From contig NC_080574.1 of assembly GCF_029962835.1 (NCBI RefSeq), forward strand, positions 25,332,001-25,396,000: a stretch of 64,000 nt of DNA, written 5' to 3'. The notes under the pieces are model-generated. The model saw only the letters and a program-made list of their open reading frames with translations, did not search any database and was not told the origin of the DNA. The DNA is from Magnolia sinica. Lineage: Eukaryota; Streptophyta; Magnoliopsida; Magnoliales; Magnoliaceae. Shown in pieces: positions 23,844-33,762 of this stretch; positions within the stretch are counted from its first letter, which is position 1; each line of letters begins with the position of its first letter. The translations under genes were made by a program, and so were the position numbers.

Positions 23844-25190
23844 CTAAAATTTCTCGCGGATAAAGTGACAGTCAACTTCAATATGCTTCGTCCGTTCATG
23901 AAAAACCAGGTTATAGGCAATCTGAGTGGCACTTAGATAATCAACATGGAGTGGAGTAGGATTCGGCAGAGGAATGCCCAAGTCGGAAAGAAGTCCATGT
24001 AACCAGACAAGCTTACTACATGCAGCGGACATAGCCCAATACTCGGCTTCTGTGCTTAATTTGGAAACAGTGGCCTGCTTCTAACACTTCCAAGAGATGA
24101 GAGAAGTGCCGAGAAAAACACAGTAGCCAGTGGTAGATCTTCGTGTGAGAGCGCAACTGGTCCAATCAGCATCCGAATAAGCACGAAGGTCCAGAGTCAC
24201 CATGGAGGAGAAGAACAATGATCGATCTAGAGTTCCACGTAGGTACCATAGGATGCGCAACACTGCAGTCATATGAAGAGTCCGAGGAGCAGAAACAAAC
24301 TGACTGACGACTTGGACAGCGTAGGCAATATTAGGGCGAGTCAAAGTTAAGTAAACCAGACTCTCAACTAAACAGCGGTATAAGTCGGGCTGTGCAAGTA
24401 GATCACCATCGTTACGGCCATATTGAACATTAAGTTTTAAAGGAGTCTGAACTGTCTTCTGATCCGTCAATGATGCCAAGGCGAGAAGATCCTTGGTATA
24501 TTTACGCTGGCTGACCAGGATCCCGCGTTTAGAATGTGAAATTTCGAGCCCAAGAAAGTATGTGAGATGGCCGATGTCTTTCATCTTGAAGAAGGATTGC
24601 AGAACTTCCTTAAAGTCGAGATGCCAGTAGCATCCTACCAATCAGAAGTAGGTCATCAACATAGACGAGAACAATGACAATTCTGCGAGCAGTAGTGCGT
24701 AAAAATAAGGATGGGTCATGACTACTTTGAGTATAAAGCCAGCACCTATAACAACATCGCGAAAGCGTTGGAACCATGCCCGAGGTGCCTGTTTGAGGCC
24801 ATACAGGGCTTTCTTTAGGCGACATACCTCATTGTCAGGGATTAAAGAGCTAGGAGGAGGTTTCAAATATACTGTTTCTTGGAGGTCTCCATGAAGAAAA
24901 GCATTTTTCACATCCATCCGAGCAAGTGGCCAAGAGCGAACGGAAGATATTGCCAGAAGAGTACGAACAGTTTTCATCTTGGCCACGGGAGCGAGTGTCT
25001 CATCATAATCAATTTCGTATTCCTGTTTGTATCCCTGAGCGACAAGTCGAGCCTTGTATCGATCCAATGATCCATCAGACTTGAGCTTGACAAAATAAAT
25101 CCATTTGCTACCAATTAGCTGTTGGTCAGTGGGTCGAGTGACAATGTCCCACGTATGATTATCATCTAATGCCTCAAGTTTTTCTGCCAT
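23844..25190 (-). CDS. Copia reverse transcriptase and RNase H
   Basis: From 25190 leftward, the frame reads MAEKLEALDDNHTWDIVTRP, WIYFVKLKSDGSLDRYKARL, then ARMDVKNAFLHGDL and RLKKALYGLKQAPRAWF. The catalytic VLVYVDDLLLIG is in a shifted frame at about 24640-24690, followed by MKDIGHLTYFLGLEISHSKR and YRCLVESLVYLTLTRPNIAY. RNase H follows with RAYSDADWTSCALTRRSTTG and SAACSKLVWLHGLLSDLGI. The enzyme copies element RNA into DNA. At least three frame changes (near 24640, 24081-24100 and 23930) inactivate it, but the YVDD active site is unchanged. Confidence 0.92.
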
Positions 25191-25468
25191 AGCCTTCTTC
25201 TAACAATCATGAGTGGCTGCCTGAGAATATGAAGTAGGAATAGAAACAGTATCCAGAGTAACATTCATGGTAGACATAGAGCATATCAAGCGATCAAGCG
25301 CTCGATGTACATGATCGGAACGACGTATCGAGGTAGGTTCAGGATCTGTAATAGGTACAGTAGGTTCGGGTTGAGTAATAGGTGGTGGAGCTGTACGTGG
25401 TCGACGCGAGTAAACCTGTAACGGACTAGGGAGAGTACTCGAGGCAAAAGGAATATCAGGAAAGGTGG

Positions 25469-26100
25469 TTAGACCTGGAGATTTTGGGGCGTGCAGAGGA
25501 GGAAGAGATGAATGAAAGCAATATGTTCAAGAAAAACAACATGTTGTGAAACTTGAACACGACGAGAAACCAGATCATAACATCGAAAACCATTCTGAGT
25601 TTCTCCAAATCTCAAGTACATACATTTAACCGATTTTGGAGATAGTTTCTTACGCTCACGTGAAGCTAGATGAACATAACAAACACAACCAAAAAGTAAA
25701 TCCAGGTGGAACCCGAAATTGAGTCTCCACCATAGAGTGAAATATCTTGAATTGTTCAAAAACCTATAACTTCAAGTGTAGAAAGTAAATCCAGGTGTAA
25801 CGTGTGAAATCATCAATGAATATAACATAACAACGTAACCCAAAGAGAGATATAATTGGTCAAGGACCCCAGACATCTGTATGCATTAATTCAAACATAG
25901 AAGATGATTTTGTAATACTCAGAGGAAAAAGAATACACTTACTTTTTAAAAGACAACAAGATGAACAAGAATAATCCAAATCTTTTTTATAAGAGAAACG
26001 TTCCCTAACATGCCAGAAGAAAATAACTGAATTAACCGATCGGAATGTGGATGACCTAAGTGAAAGTGCCATAGTTTCTACAATTTATTTGCTGAACAAA
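25469..26100 (-). pseudogene. Copia integrase, core mostly deleted
   Basis: The zinc-binding head is visible as LWHFHLGHPHSDRLIQLFSS (about 26010-26070). A frameshift then leads into CCLLKSKCILFPLS and SSSMFELMHTDVWGP. The catalytic core starts, with YVIFIDDFTRYTWIYFL around 25790-25830, but then jumps to the C-terminal part GCVCYVHLASRERKKLSPKS, KCMYLRFGETQNGFRCYD and RRVQVSQHVVFLE. Most of the DDE core is missing, so the element cannot integrate by its own enzyme. Confidence 0.85.
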
Positions 26101-26218
26101 TATTTGATGAAGATGGAGAAAAGAAACAACGAGTCGGAGTGACAGATGGATCAAAGTCCAGCACGTACAGACGACCATGCCGCCTACCCATCCCAAGTAC
26201 CTTCCCCGTTGCCAGATC

Positions 26219-26770
26219 TTACGCAAAACAACAGTTGAGAAGAAATATGACTAAGCAGTTATTGGATGTAAGTTGACCAACTGAAATTAAATTGGAGGAG
26301 AGGTTAGGGACATGAAACACATCATGAAGGGTGAACTGGTGATGAGCAGAAGGAGAGAAAGTCAATGATCCAATGGACTGAATAGGCAGTCTAGTGCCAT
26401 CCATAATAGAAATAGCTTAATTTTCGGTGTAGGGACGAATGTCACGAAGATGGGATACAGCACCAGTCATATGATTGGAAGCACCCGAATCGAAAAACCA
26501 TGTAGAAGATGGGGATATACCTGACATACTGGCCGTAGAAAGGGCCTGAACGATTTGTTGAAGCATCGCAGGAGTCAAAAGTGATGAAAGACGTTGAGCA
26601 GAAACAGTAGATGCAGAATCACTAACACATGGCTTGGAAGAAATAGTGCAGCAGTAGCAAAAAGAGCATGACCACCACATCCATAGCCAAAAGAAAATGC
26701 ATAGGCACGTGTACGGCAGTCTTGAATACCATGACCGGTCCGTCAACAATAAGTGCACCATTCTTTGCAC
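26219..26770 (-). CDS. Copia protease region
   Basis: Two adjoining frames. The first includes STWFFDSGASNHMTGAV, the copia aspartic protease with active-site DSGA, at about 26445-26500. The second, MDGTRLPIQSIGS then LHDVFHVPNLSSNLISVGQL, is the following linker before integrase. The enzyme cleaves the gag-pol polyprotein. A frame change lies near 26405. Confidence 0.88.
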
Positions 26771-27480
26771 TGAGCGACAACATGACCCACCTTATTGCAA
26801 CTGCAACAAGTCAAAGGAGTGGAACCACGTGTTGGTGTAGTGGTGGACACAGCAAGCACCATATCAGATGATCCCGAAGTTGAGGAAGGAAGAGAGAGAA
26901 CTTTCAATCGTTGTTCCTCAGCCAATAAATCATTAATAATTGAATTCAAGGAAGGAGTAGGGCTACGGTTCAAGAGAGCAGCCCGACAATGCTCAAATTC
27001 CAGATGTAGCTTCATAAGAAATTGTTGAACTTGCGCACTCTCGCGCATAGATTGGAATATCTTAAAGTCATGAGGAAATGTGGGATCCATCATAGCCATC
27101 TCTTTCCAAATTGTGACAATTTTGGAGTAAAATGATTGAATACTGGCGTCACCCTGAGTAAGGTTAATGAGATCATGTTCTAGGCAGTATAGGCTCTGGA
27201 TCTGGTGGAATAAAAAATAGATATGAAACAGTAACAGATTTGGAACAGAGGCCGGATGAGCAAATCTGGAACAGAGGCCGGACGAGTAGATCTGGAATAG
27301 CAACAGATCTGGAACAGAGATCAGAGAGCAGAAGAGTGCTGAATGAGCAGAAGGGCCGGACGAGCAGTTGGGCTGGACGACGCAGGGGCACTGGACGAGC
27401 AGATGGGTGGTCGGACGATGCAACAGGGGTGGCCGGACGACGCAGGGGCGGTTGGACGAGCAGGGACGGTGGCCGGACAC
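26743..27480 (-). CDS. Copia gag (partial)
   Basis: The C-terminal two thirds look like copia gag. FYSKIVTIWKEMAMMDP is followed by QQFLMKLHLEFEHCRAALLN and SLNSIINDLLAEEQRLK. A zinc knuckle C-x2-C-x4-H-x4-C, seen as CCSCNKVGHVVAQC, lies at the end. The gag protein forms the particle and binds the RNA template. The N-terminal part (about 27230-27480) does not look like gag. It is a GC-rich, repetitive stretch open in several frames, so the start of gag has been replaced or expanded by a minisatellite. Confidence 0.8.
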   Translation of the reverse strand: MSGHRPCSSNRPCVVRPPLLHRPTTHLLVQCPCVVQPNCSSGPSAHSALFCSLISVPDLLLFQIYSSGLCSRFAHPASVPNLLLFHIYFLFHQIQSLYCLEHDLINLTQGDASIQSFYSKIVTIWKEMAMMDPTFPHDFKIFQSMRESAQVQQFLMKLHLEFEHCRAALLNRSPTPSLNSIINDLLAEEQRLKVLSLPSSTSGSSDMVLAVSTTTPTRGSTPLTCCSCNKVGHVVAQCKEWCTYC

Positions 27481-27530
27481 AGGGATGGTCGGATCGGACA
27501 GGTGGTGCCGGTTTCAGATCAGTGAAACTC
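27236..27530. repeat. GC-rich minisatellite inside the copia element
   Basis: Degenerate short repeats related to GGACGACGCAGGGGC and CTGGACGAGCAG, plus AGATCTGGAACAGAGGCCGG repeated to the left. It lies between the 5' LTR/primer site and the recognisable gag. Frames open on both strands here are a by-product of the composition. Confidence 0.75.
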
Positions 27531-27538
27531 TGATAACA
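27528..27538 (-). other. Primer-binding site of copia element
   Basis: Directly inside the 5' LTR the minus strand reads TGTTATCAGAG. This is one base off the usual plant copia site TGGTATCAGAG, which pairs with the 3' end of initiator methionine tRNA. Confidence 0.85.
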
Positions 27539-27712
27539 TGTAAAGCGAGAGGAACTAAAAGCTTTTCTGTATTTGAGACAACCCAAAGGGGTTGAATATA
27601 TAGATATTACAGTCATCTACACAAGGAAAATAATAAAATCAGAATTTTCTACCTATGGAAACGAACTATACAAGGTATACTAGCTATACAAGGTATGTGA
27701 GTCTGTCTAACA
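27539..27712 (-). repeat. 5' LTR of copia element
   Basis: 174 bp, starting TGTTAGACAGACTCACATAC on the minus strand and ending CTCGCTTTACA. Partner of 23529-23702. Confidence 0.95.
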
Positions 27713-27713
27713 G

Positions 27714-27866
27714 AAGCAAGGTTCTCAAAACTCGGTTCAGTGTGCAATTCAACAACGAATTAAACCAACCAGGCAGACAGTGACTCATCAAAGCAAGGTT
27801 CTTAAAACTCGGTTTCAGTGTGCAATTCAACAACGAATTAAACCAACAGGGCAGATAGTGACTCAT
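27714..27866 (+). repeat. 76-bp direct tandem duplication
   Basis: AAGCAAGGTTCT followed by AAAACTCGG and CAGTGTGCAATTCAACAACG occurs twice in a row (about 27714 and 27790). Block B has this segment once (about 41016), so the duplication is private to copy A. Confidence 0.85.
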
Positions 27867-28147
27867 CAAAGCATACATGTTTATGGTCAAAAGTCCAAAA
27901 AGAAAGAAAGAAAGAAAGAAAGAACTGATGGCTAGGATTATTCGGTGGGGCTTGTGGGGCTCCCCCTCTATCGCTTCTCTGCAACACAAGATCCACATAC
28001 AAATAGGCAAATGTACTAAAGAATTAAAGAATTTTTTTTTTTTTAAAAAAAGTCCATGAACAAAGACCCAGATGCATACAAAAGAAACACAATTCTTAAT
28101 CATGTTTCCATTTCCATCTTTAATGAAAGTGAGATCTCATGCATTAC

Positions 28148-29480
28148 CTTGTAGAAATTGACAGCAATGAAGTTGGGCCATCGTTTTCCTGCTGCTTCAT
28201 GACATGTACCAGTCATGCTAGTAAGTGGAGCTAAGTTGTCCTTACAAGTTGTCGCTAAATTAGGATTGTCAGGGAAATAGTTCTCTAAAACAAGGGGTCT
28301 TGTTGTTGTGTTCATGGGAGATGATTCCGCACGATCAGGATAAGAACTCGCCTTCATCCCACTATCACCATCTACAGTTTCAGCCCAATCACCAAAACCA
28401 ATAAAAAGAGAATCAATGATAGCTTCACATGTTTATACTCCTATGCATCAGAAATTCAAATTGGACAATGCTTCCTATTTTGATGTATTTTATATCAATT
28501 TCATTTTATCTCCAAAAGCAAATTGATTCAAGGAGAAAACATAGAAATTTTATATTTTTACTGAATTTCATTAACAGTGCAGACCTCCTCATGAGGCCAC
28601 ATTTGCTAACCTGTGGAAAGCATTAGAGCATGCATCAAGCGGTCCATGCTAATAAATAGCCAGGCCTGAAAATCACGCCAGTTCACTCGTCAGGTGGAAC
28701 ACAAATTTAAAAAAGAACAATGAACATTTTAAAAGAATTACCAGAAGTCCACATTCAACTAAAGCACGTGGCCTGCCCAATGAATGTACAACAAGCCTGA
28801 TTCTTATGCCACATCATCTACTCGGCAGGGCCCATGTTATGCACGGCTCTAATATCAGGGATGGATGCATGTGGGCTTAGCAAGGCATGTACTAAATTTC
28901 TACAAAAAAATAAAAATAAAAATCATCCGTCTATCTATAATAGTTCCAGTGCAAGATCTGCATGGGATATACATTTATGAAAGGAGAGAAAATAGGGCTT
29001 ACATTGGTTTTCTACAACATATCTCTACTCATAGGCAATGCCTTCAGAAGCCTCCTTGGCTGATTCTGAGGTGAATACCAACAAACGCTGGTTCTTACTA
29101 ATCATATCATCGAAGATGGGCCAATCCTGCCCATTTTTAGGCATCCCTGATACCAGAAACCAAAATTTCCTAAGGCCGGCGGCATTGAATACCTAAGTTA
29201 GGCCTTGAGGTGATGTGACATAATCTTCTATGAAGATTGTAACGATCTCTAAAGGGTTGGCATCAAGGAACACTTGAATTTCTTTCAGCACATTAATAGC
29301 AGGTTGTTGTTAATCAGATAGGTTAATCAGAATTCAATCATTTCATTAGATTTATATAAAAAGGAATCAGCTGCGACTTACGAATGCTATCAAGTTGTAG
29401 CATTGGCCTCCAAAGGAGTGGCACAACCAAATGTCATTGTTGAAGTCATACATGTCAGGCATCACCCCTCCAACATCCTT
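28148..29480 (-). pseudogene. PI-PLC X-domain protein pseudogene
   Basis: Three exons on the minus strand match plant PLC-like phosphodiesterases. Exon 29480-29382 (33 codons, acceptor TTGCAG, donor GTAAGT) reads MYDFNNDIWLCHSFGGQCYN. Exon about 29308-29003 (donor GTAAGC) reads PAINVL, VFLDANPLEIVTIFIEDYV and NQRLLVF. Exon 28371-28148 (donor GTAATG) reads SSPMNTTTRPLVLENYFPD and EAAGKRWPNFIAVNFYK. The middle exon has lost its AG acceptor, carries two extra A bases in an A run at about 29289 (a frameshift), and has two in-frame TAG stops at conserved positions (after GLT and after AYE). N-terminal exon(s) with the first catalytic histidine and the C-terminal exon are not present. Block B lacks this gene. 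Confidence 0.88.
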
Positions 29481-29721
29481 CTGCAATGATTCAGAGTATA
29501 AATAGTAGCAATAAAAAAAATAACCATATCTTTTTTCCGTTCACTTTTTTCTTTTTCCAAAAATAATTATATATTTGTTAAGATGGACCATCTTGTTCAT
29601 GAACATTATACAGTAGCGAGCATTTAAATCATATCTTCTATCTAAGAAGACCCACCTACACATACATACAAGTATTTCTATGTTGCGTGTATGTGATTTT
29701 CTGTTAGTAGAGTTTGCTTAC

Positions 29722-30088
29722 GGGTTTATTATGGATTCCTAGCTGAGCCCAGGTGATGACTTCCAAGAGCTCTTCTAAGGTTCCATACCCACTTGAAATA
29801 GGAAAGGAAATAAGAAAACCTAAAGGCTTTAGGAATCTGATTAAATGGGTTATTGAGAGAAGAAGAATAGAACCTAGTAATGCGATGAAAGCGTCAGAAT
29901 GGCGGGACATCTCTGCCCTCCTTTGATGCATGCTGGCCACTGGTTTCACCCTCTCCTTCTGTTTCTCCTATAATCTGCCATTAAAGAACGTCTTTCAGCA
30001 GCATAAGAAAATGAGAATAGATGAAAGAAGCAAGAGAAGAAAGGCATATCTACTTACTTCTTTGCAAATGAGAATCTTCAGTATGCTC
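29722..30088 (-). pseudogene. LOG cytokinin-activating enzyme fragment, copy A
   Basis: Three exons matching those of copy B: 30088-30058 (SILKILICKE; family VIPKTLMPRE), 29974-29874 and 29791-29722. Exon two is 101 bases instead of 100 because of an extra G in GGAGAGGGTGAAACC, which shifts the frame before [21 protein letters not shown]. The acceptor of exon three is CAAG|TGGG instead of CAG|GTGGG, losing one base. Only the tail [20 protein letters not shown] matches the nucleotide-binding motif of LOG (lonely guy) phosphoribohydrolases, which release active cytokinin bases from riboside monophosphates. N- and C-terminal exons are absent. Dead fragment. Confidence 0.88.
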
Positions 30089-30269
30089 CTACAAAGAAAA
30101 GCCATCAAAGAAAAGGTCGAAAAATGTTCATTAATCCAATGAAAAACAAAGCCCATATCAAAAATCATTCCTTTCTTTTATGATTGTGTTGGTTTTTCTC
30201 ACCCTAAAACATGTCCTCCTCCTTTATGAAACGAGTGAGAAAACTCTGTTTCAACGTTAAGAAAAGAGT

Positions 30270-30450
30270 GACAAACTTAGCTCCTTTCTTTCAACCAACA
30301 TTTATGAAAAATTTTGTTTTCTTCATCAAGGAAACAATGATAAAGGTTGATGAAAAGAGTGACAAACTTAGCTCCTTTCTTTCAACCAACATTTATGAAA
30401 AATTTTGTTTTCTTCATCAAGGAAACAATGATAAAGGTTGATGAAAAGAG
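30270..30450 (+). repeat. About 90-bp direct tandem duplication
   Basis: GAGTGACAAACTTAGCTCCT followed by TTCTTTCAACCAACATTTATG occurs twice (about 30265 and 30356). In block B this part is single (about 45291), so the duplication is private to copy A. Confidence 0.85.
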
Positions 30451-30459
30451 TAGCAAAAC

Positions 30460-32515
30460 CTTGAGGAGAAAATAAAGAGATGATGGAATGATTAATGCCC
30501 CAGTCGCGATTATAGGATTCAAATGTCTAAAAAGCAAGACATGCACACATGCCAATATGTTAGCATTAATATTATAAAAACTTATGTATCAAAAAAACAT
30601 ATTATAAAAACCTTTAAAAAAAAAAACTAACAAGCTTTTATTCTCTTCACAATTTGTTGAGAGAAACCAAGAAGACAAATAGTTTGATCCGGATCCAAAA
30701 GAAATAGTACCATGCCTAATCAAATGACACCTGATCATCACATCAAGGATTAAAATAATTTGTGTGATCACTTCCAATGTGTCCACACGTGCAAACATGG
30801 GTAGAAGCCCGATTATCAAACTTAATTCTAAAGCATTTAAGCAACCATGAAAGGTAAAGATAAATTAGTATAGGGTGCACAAGATGAGATTTAGCTTACA
30901 GGAATGATTAGCTTTTGCCCCCCATGATGGAATTCAATTCTCCAAAAGGTTCCTTACAAGGACAGTTTGAGTCTAAATACATTGAGCTTGACGAAAGGAA
31001 AAACAAATCTCAACAGGATAAATGGTGCTAAGTCAAGGTAATTACGAACCATCAACTAAAAGATGATTTTTTAGAAATTGAAATGTGAATTGAAAAAATG
31101 ACAAAATGACAAAATGACAAAGAAAGCAAGAAAAGAATTCACATATAGATACAAATGGCAAAACAGAATACCTTTGACAAAAACAAAATTGTAATGAAAT
31201 CCCAATTTCCTAGTATTCATGATGAGAAAGTAGCCCTCAAATTATAGATAGATTCTTTTCAAATCCAACTTGAAAGTAATGCAATTGCAATTTGGAGCAT
31301 GGTTCCTCAATATGAATGCTGAGGAAGGTAACTACTGAATATTTTTCTTGCTCTATTTTTAGTGATTTTCAGCTCCATTGCTGAGCATTAGAGGAAAGTC
31401 GATGTGGGTGTCATCGTTTGGGGCCCGCCAAGCCTTCAATCAAGTGTTGCAACAAAGTGCAGATCACGAACCATATGGGGCACATCCAATGGACCAATCT
31501 TCCACTTCAACAACCACAACTTTGAGTTATAGAAACTTTCCACTAATGTATAAAAGATGAGAAACAGTAACAAATTAAACCTCGAGAACCAAACATGGTG
31601 AGCACATCTAAGGTCTTGTAGCAATCGTTTGAAGCTTTAAATTCGAACCTGCAGTAGGCCAATGACATTTGGCTGGCCTGGTTATTGCAAGATCCAAATG
31701 TGATTGACTTAGCTATATATGGGTAGTAATTGTTAGTTGATAGTCAACAACAATTAGATTATTTGGAACATTACTCATGTGAAAACTCAGTTGTAATTTC
31801 TATATTCAACCAAGACCTGACTCAAGACCAACCCAAACCCAAACCATGTGATAAACGGGTCGGGTTTGAGTCCTCTGCTCTTACTGATCACACTAGCAAG
31901 AGTACTATAATGAAATCCCAACAATAGCCTAGCAGGAGTATTGTAATGAAATCCATAACAAATATACATCAGCAGTTAAAAATACAATGCAATGGCAATA
32001 CACAAGTAGCTTATCTTTAAGAATCCATCTTCATCTTTCAAAAAGAAAAGGAAAAGAAATAGCTCAATGTTAGATTTGCCCAAATTTGCTTCAGATTTAT
32101 CAGAACCGATATGAGTGTCCATCTGGATAGGGGATAGCCAAAAAACTGGGATATTGGCTCCATGACCTCCATGTCGGATTTGCTTAATTACAACTACATA
32201 ATTGTGACTAAGTAGGGAACTCCGTCACCTTTGGAAGCAATTAACCATCTCTTGCCAAGTGGGCATGGAGGATGAATGGCTGTACATGCACAAAGGTCCC
32301 CTATGGAAAAGAAAAATAGATATTGTAAAATAAATTAAGCTATATTTACAAAGCTCATCCGTGACCAAGCAAGATGGGGCCTATTCAAAATTGAATGGTG
32401 AGGATTGACAGCCCTACCAACCAACCAGGTGCGTTCGTGTGTGTGTGTGATTTATACAAGCTTCAGTTTCTCCTCACTTGATCTATGAAAACACTTATGT
32501 CCATTTGCAAAACTC
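30460..32515. other. Rest of block A; no identified gene
   Basis: Paralogous to about 45390-47883. Open frames such as the one at 30589-30819 are conserved in both copies only because the DNA is. I recognise no domain. The stretch near 31378-31500 has KAWRAP, DDTHIDFPLMLSNGAENH on the minus strand in both copies, which could be an exon relic of an unidentified gene. Confidence 0.4.
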
Positions 32516-32824
32516 AAGAACAACCTAATTAGATGTTAGCATTAGAATTTTCCATTAAATAGCGTTAGCAGATTGTTTCGCGCCATGTTACTCGTGAAAA
32601 CAAAAGTCTATATAAAAACTAAGCTAATTAGATATTAATAGTAAAATTTAGATGGCTCGTGTCTCTCAATCCCCACAAAACACAAAAACAAGCTGTGGTC
32701 GGATTAAAAACTACATGTGTTAACAACAACCTAATTAGATGTTAGTATTAAAATTTCCATTAAATAGCGTTAGTAGATTCTTCAGCGCCAGGTTACTCTT
32801 GAAAACAGAAGCATGTATAAAAAC

Positions 32825-32946
32825 CAGTATTTCAAATAGCGCCCGTAGCGTAGCGGTAGTGTACACTACGTACCGTAGCGTGATTGTAGCACTACGTATC
32901 ATCCTAAATAGAATAAATGTACGCTGTAGGGGTTGTAGCATACGCT
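32825..32946. mobile_element. Truncated hAT-like MITE inside array monomer
   Basis: Starts CAGTATTTCAAATAGCGCCC after GTATAAAAAC in the constant half, at the same place as the complete copy at 33157. Only about 122 bases of the left part remain before the array resumes with AAAACTAAGCTAATTAG. Confidence 0.7.
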
Positions 32947-33156
32947 AAAACTAAGCTAATTAGATATTAGTAGTAGAATTTAGATGGCTCGTGTCTCTCA
33001 ATCCCCACAAAACACAAAAACAAGCGATGGTTGGATTAAAAACTGCATGTGTCAACAACAACCTGATTAGATGTTAGTATTAGAATTTCCATTAAATAGC
33101 GTTAGTAGATTCTTCAACGCCATGTTATTCCTGAAAACAAAAGCATGTATAAAAAC

Positions 33157-33762
33157 CAGTGTCTCAAATAGCGCCCTTAGCGTAGTGGTAGCATACACTA
33201 CATACCGTAGTGTGATTGTAGCTCTACGTAGCATCCTAAATAGCATAAATATATATGCTCCAACTATGTAGCATGTAGCGTCCGTAGTGTAAGCTCCAAC
33301 ATATTTTTTTTACTATTTTATTTTCTTCACGTTTTCTTTGTATCTAATGTTGAGGAATGTGACACTTGTATTGTACTTGATACTCTTAACCGATGAGATT
33401 TTTATTTCGTTTCATAATTATGGCTTGTGGTTTCAATTAGACATTATTAATTAAAGTGGTTTGATTAGAAAGTTGTTGTTGTGCTAATGATTTGATTTGG
33501 CTTATATATGTGGATAGGCTTTTGAAAAATGATAACTAATAACTTGTTTGAAGATGCTTATAATTTATAAAATTAATCATCTTTTAAGCATATTTATATT
33601 TGTTTTTTTCTTTTTTTTCATATTTATTTATTTATTTTTCTTTTTTTCACTATTTATTATATTTGTCCTATTTTTAAATTAATCATCATTTAGGCTATAA
33701 TAATGCTACACACTATAGAGGGCTGAGAGCTATGCATCATGCTACCGCTATTTAAAACATTG
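33157..33762. mobile_element. hAT-like MITE inside array monomer
   Basis: A 606-bp insert with ends CAGTGTCTCAAATAGCG and (reverse complement of the right end) CAATGTTTTAAATAGCG. It is flanked by ATAAAAAC (33149-33156) and TTAAAAAC (33763-33770), an 8-bp target-site duplication with one difference. Subterminal GTAGC/GCTAC words fold back. The middle is AT-rich and non-coding. An 8-bp duplication and these ends fit the hAT superfamily. Confidence 0.75.

Larger units (their letters stand above)
23529..27712 (-). mobile_element. Ty1/copia LTR retrotransposon, degenerate
   Basis: A 4.18-kb element in minus orientation with two 174-bp LTRs, primer-binding site, polypurine tract, gag zinc knuckle, protease, integrase remnant, reverse transcriptase and RNase H in copia order. 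Flanks are GAAGT (left) and GAAGC (right), a 5-bp target-site duplication with one change. The paralogous place in block B (about 41011-41025) reads CAGCTAGAAGCAAGGTTC without the insert, which is the empty site. Frameshifts in several domains and loss of most of the integrase core make it non-autonomous now. The LTRs differ at 10 of 174 positions, 9 of them transitions. Confidence 0.97.
22264..32515. repeat. Segmental duplication, copy A
   Basis: Direct repeat partner of 39652-47883. Homologous parts are 22264-23528, 27713 to about 27930, and about 29590-32515. By eye identity is above 90% over most of it. Two parts are private to copy A: the copia element (23529-27712) and the stretch about 27930-29590 with the PLC-X pseudogene. 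The right end stops exactly where the tandem array begins. Confidence 0.92.

Noticed and set aside
27240..27595. Plus-strand Arg/Gly-rich proteins
   Set aside because: They arise from the GC-rich minisatellite inside the minus-strand copia element; several frames are open at once.
30589..30819. Minus-strand frame conserved in both blocks (also 45568-45882)
   Set aside because: Conservation is explained by the recent block duplication. No domain features, and the frame boundaries differ between copies.
33157..33762. Small protein genes at 32739-32948 and 33071-33271
   Set aside because: These frames run from array monomer into the MITE and repeat wherever the monomer does; they are repeat-derived.
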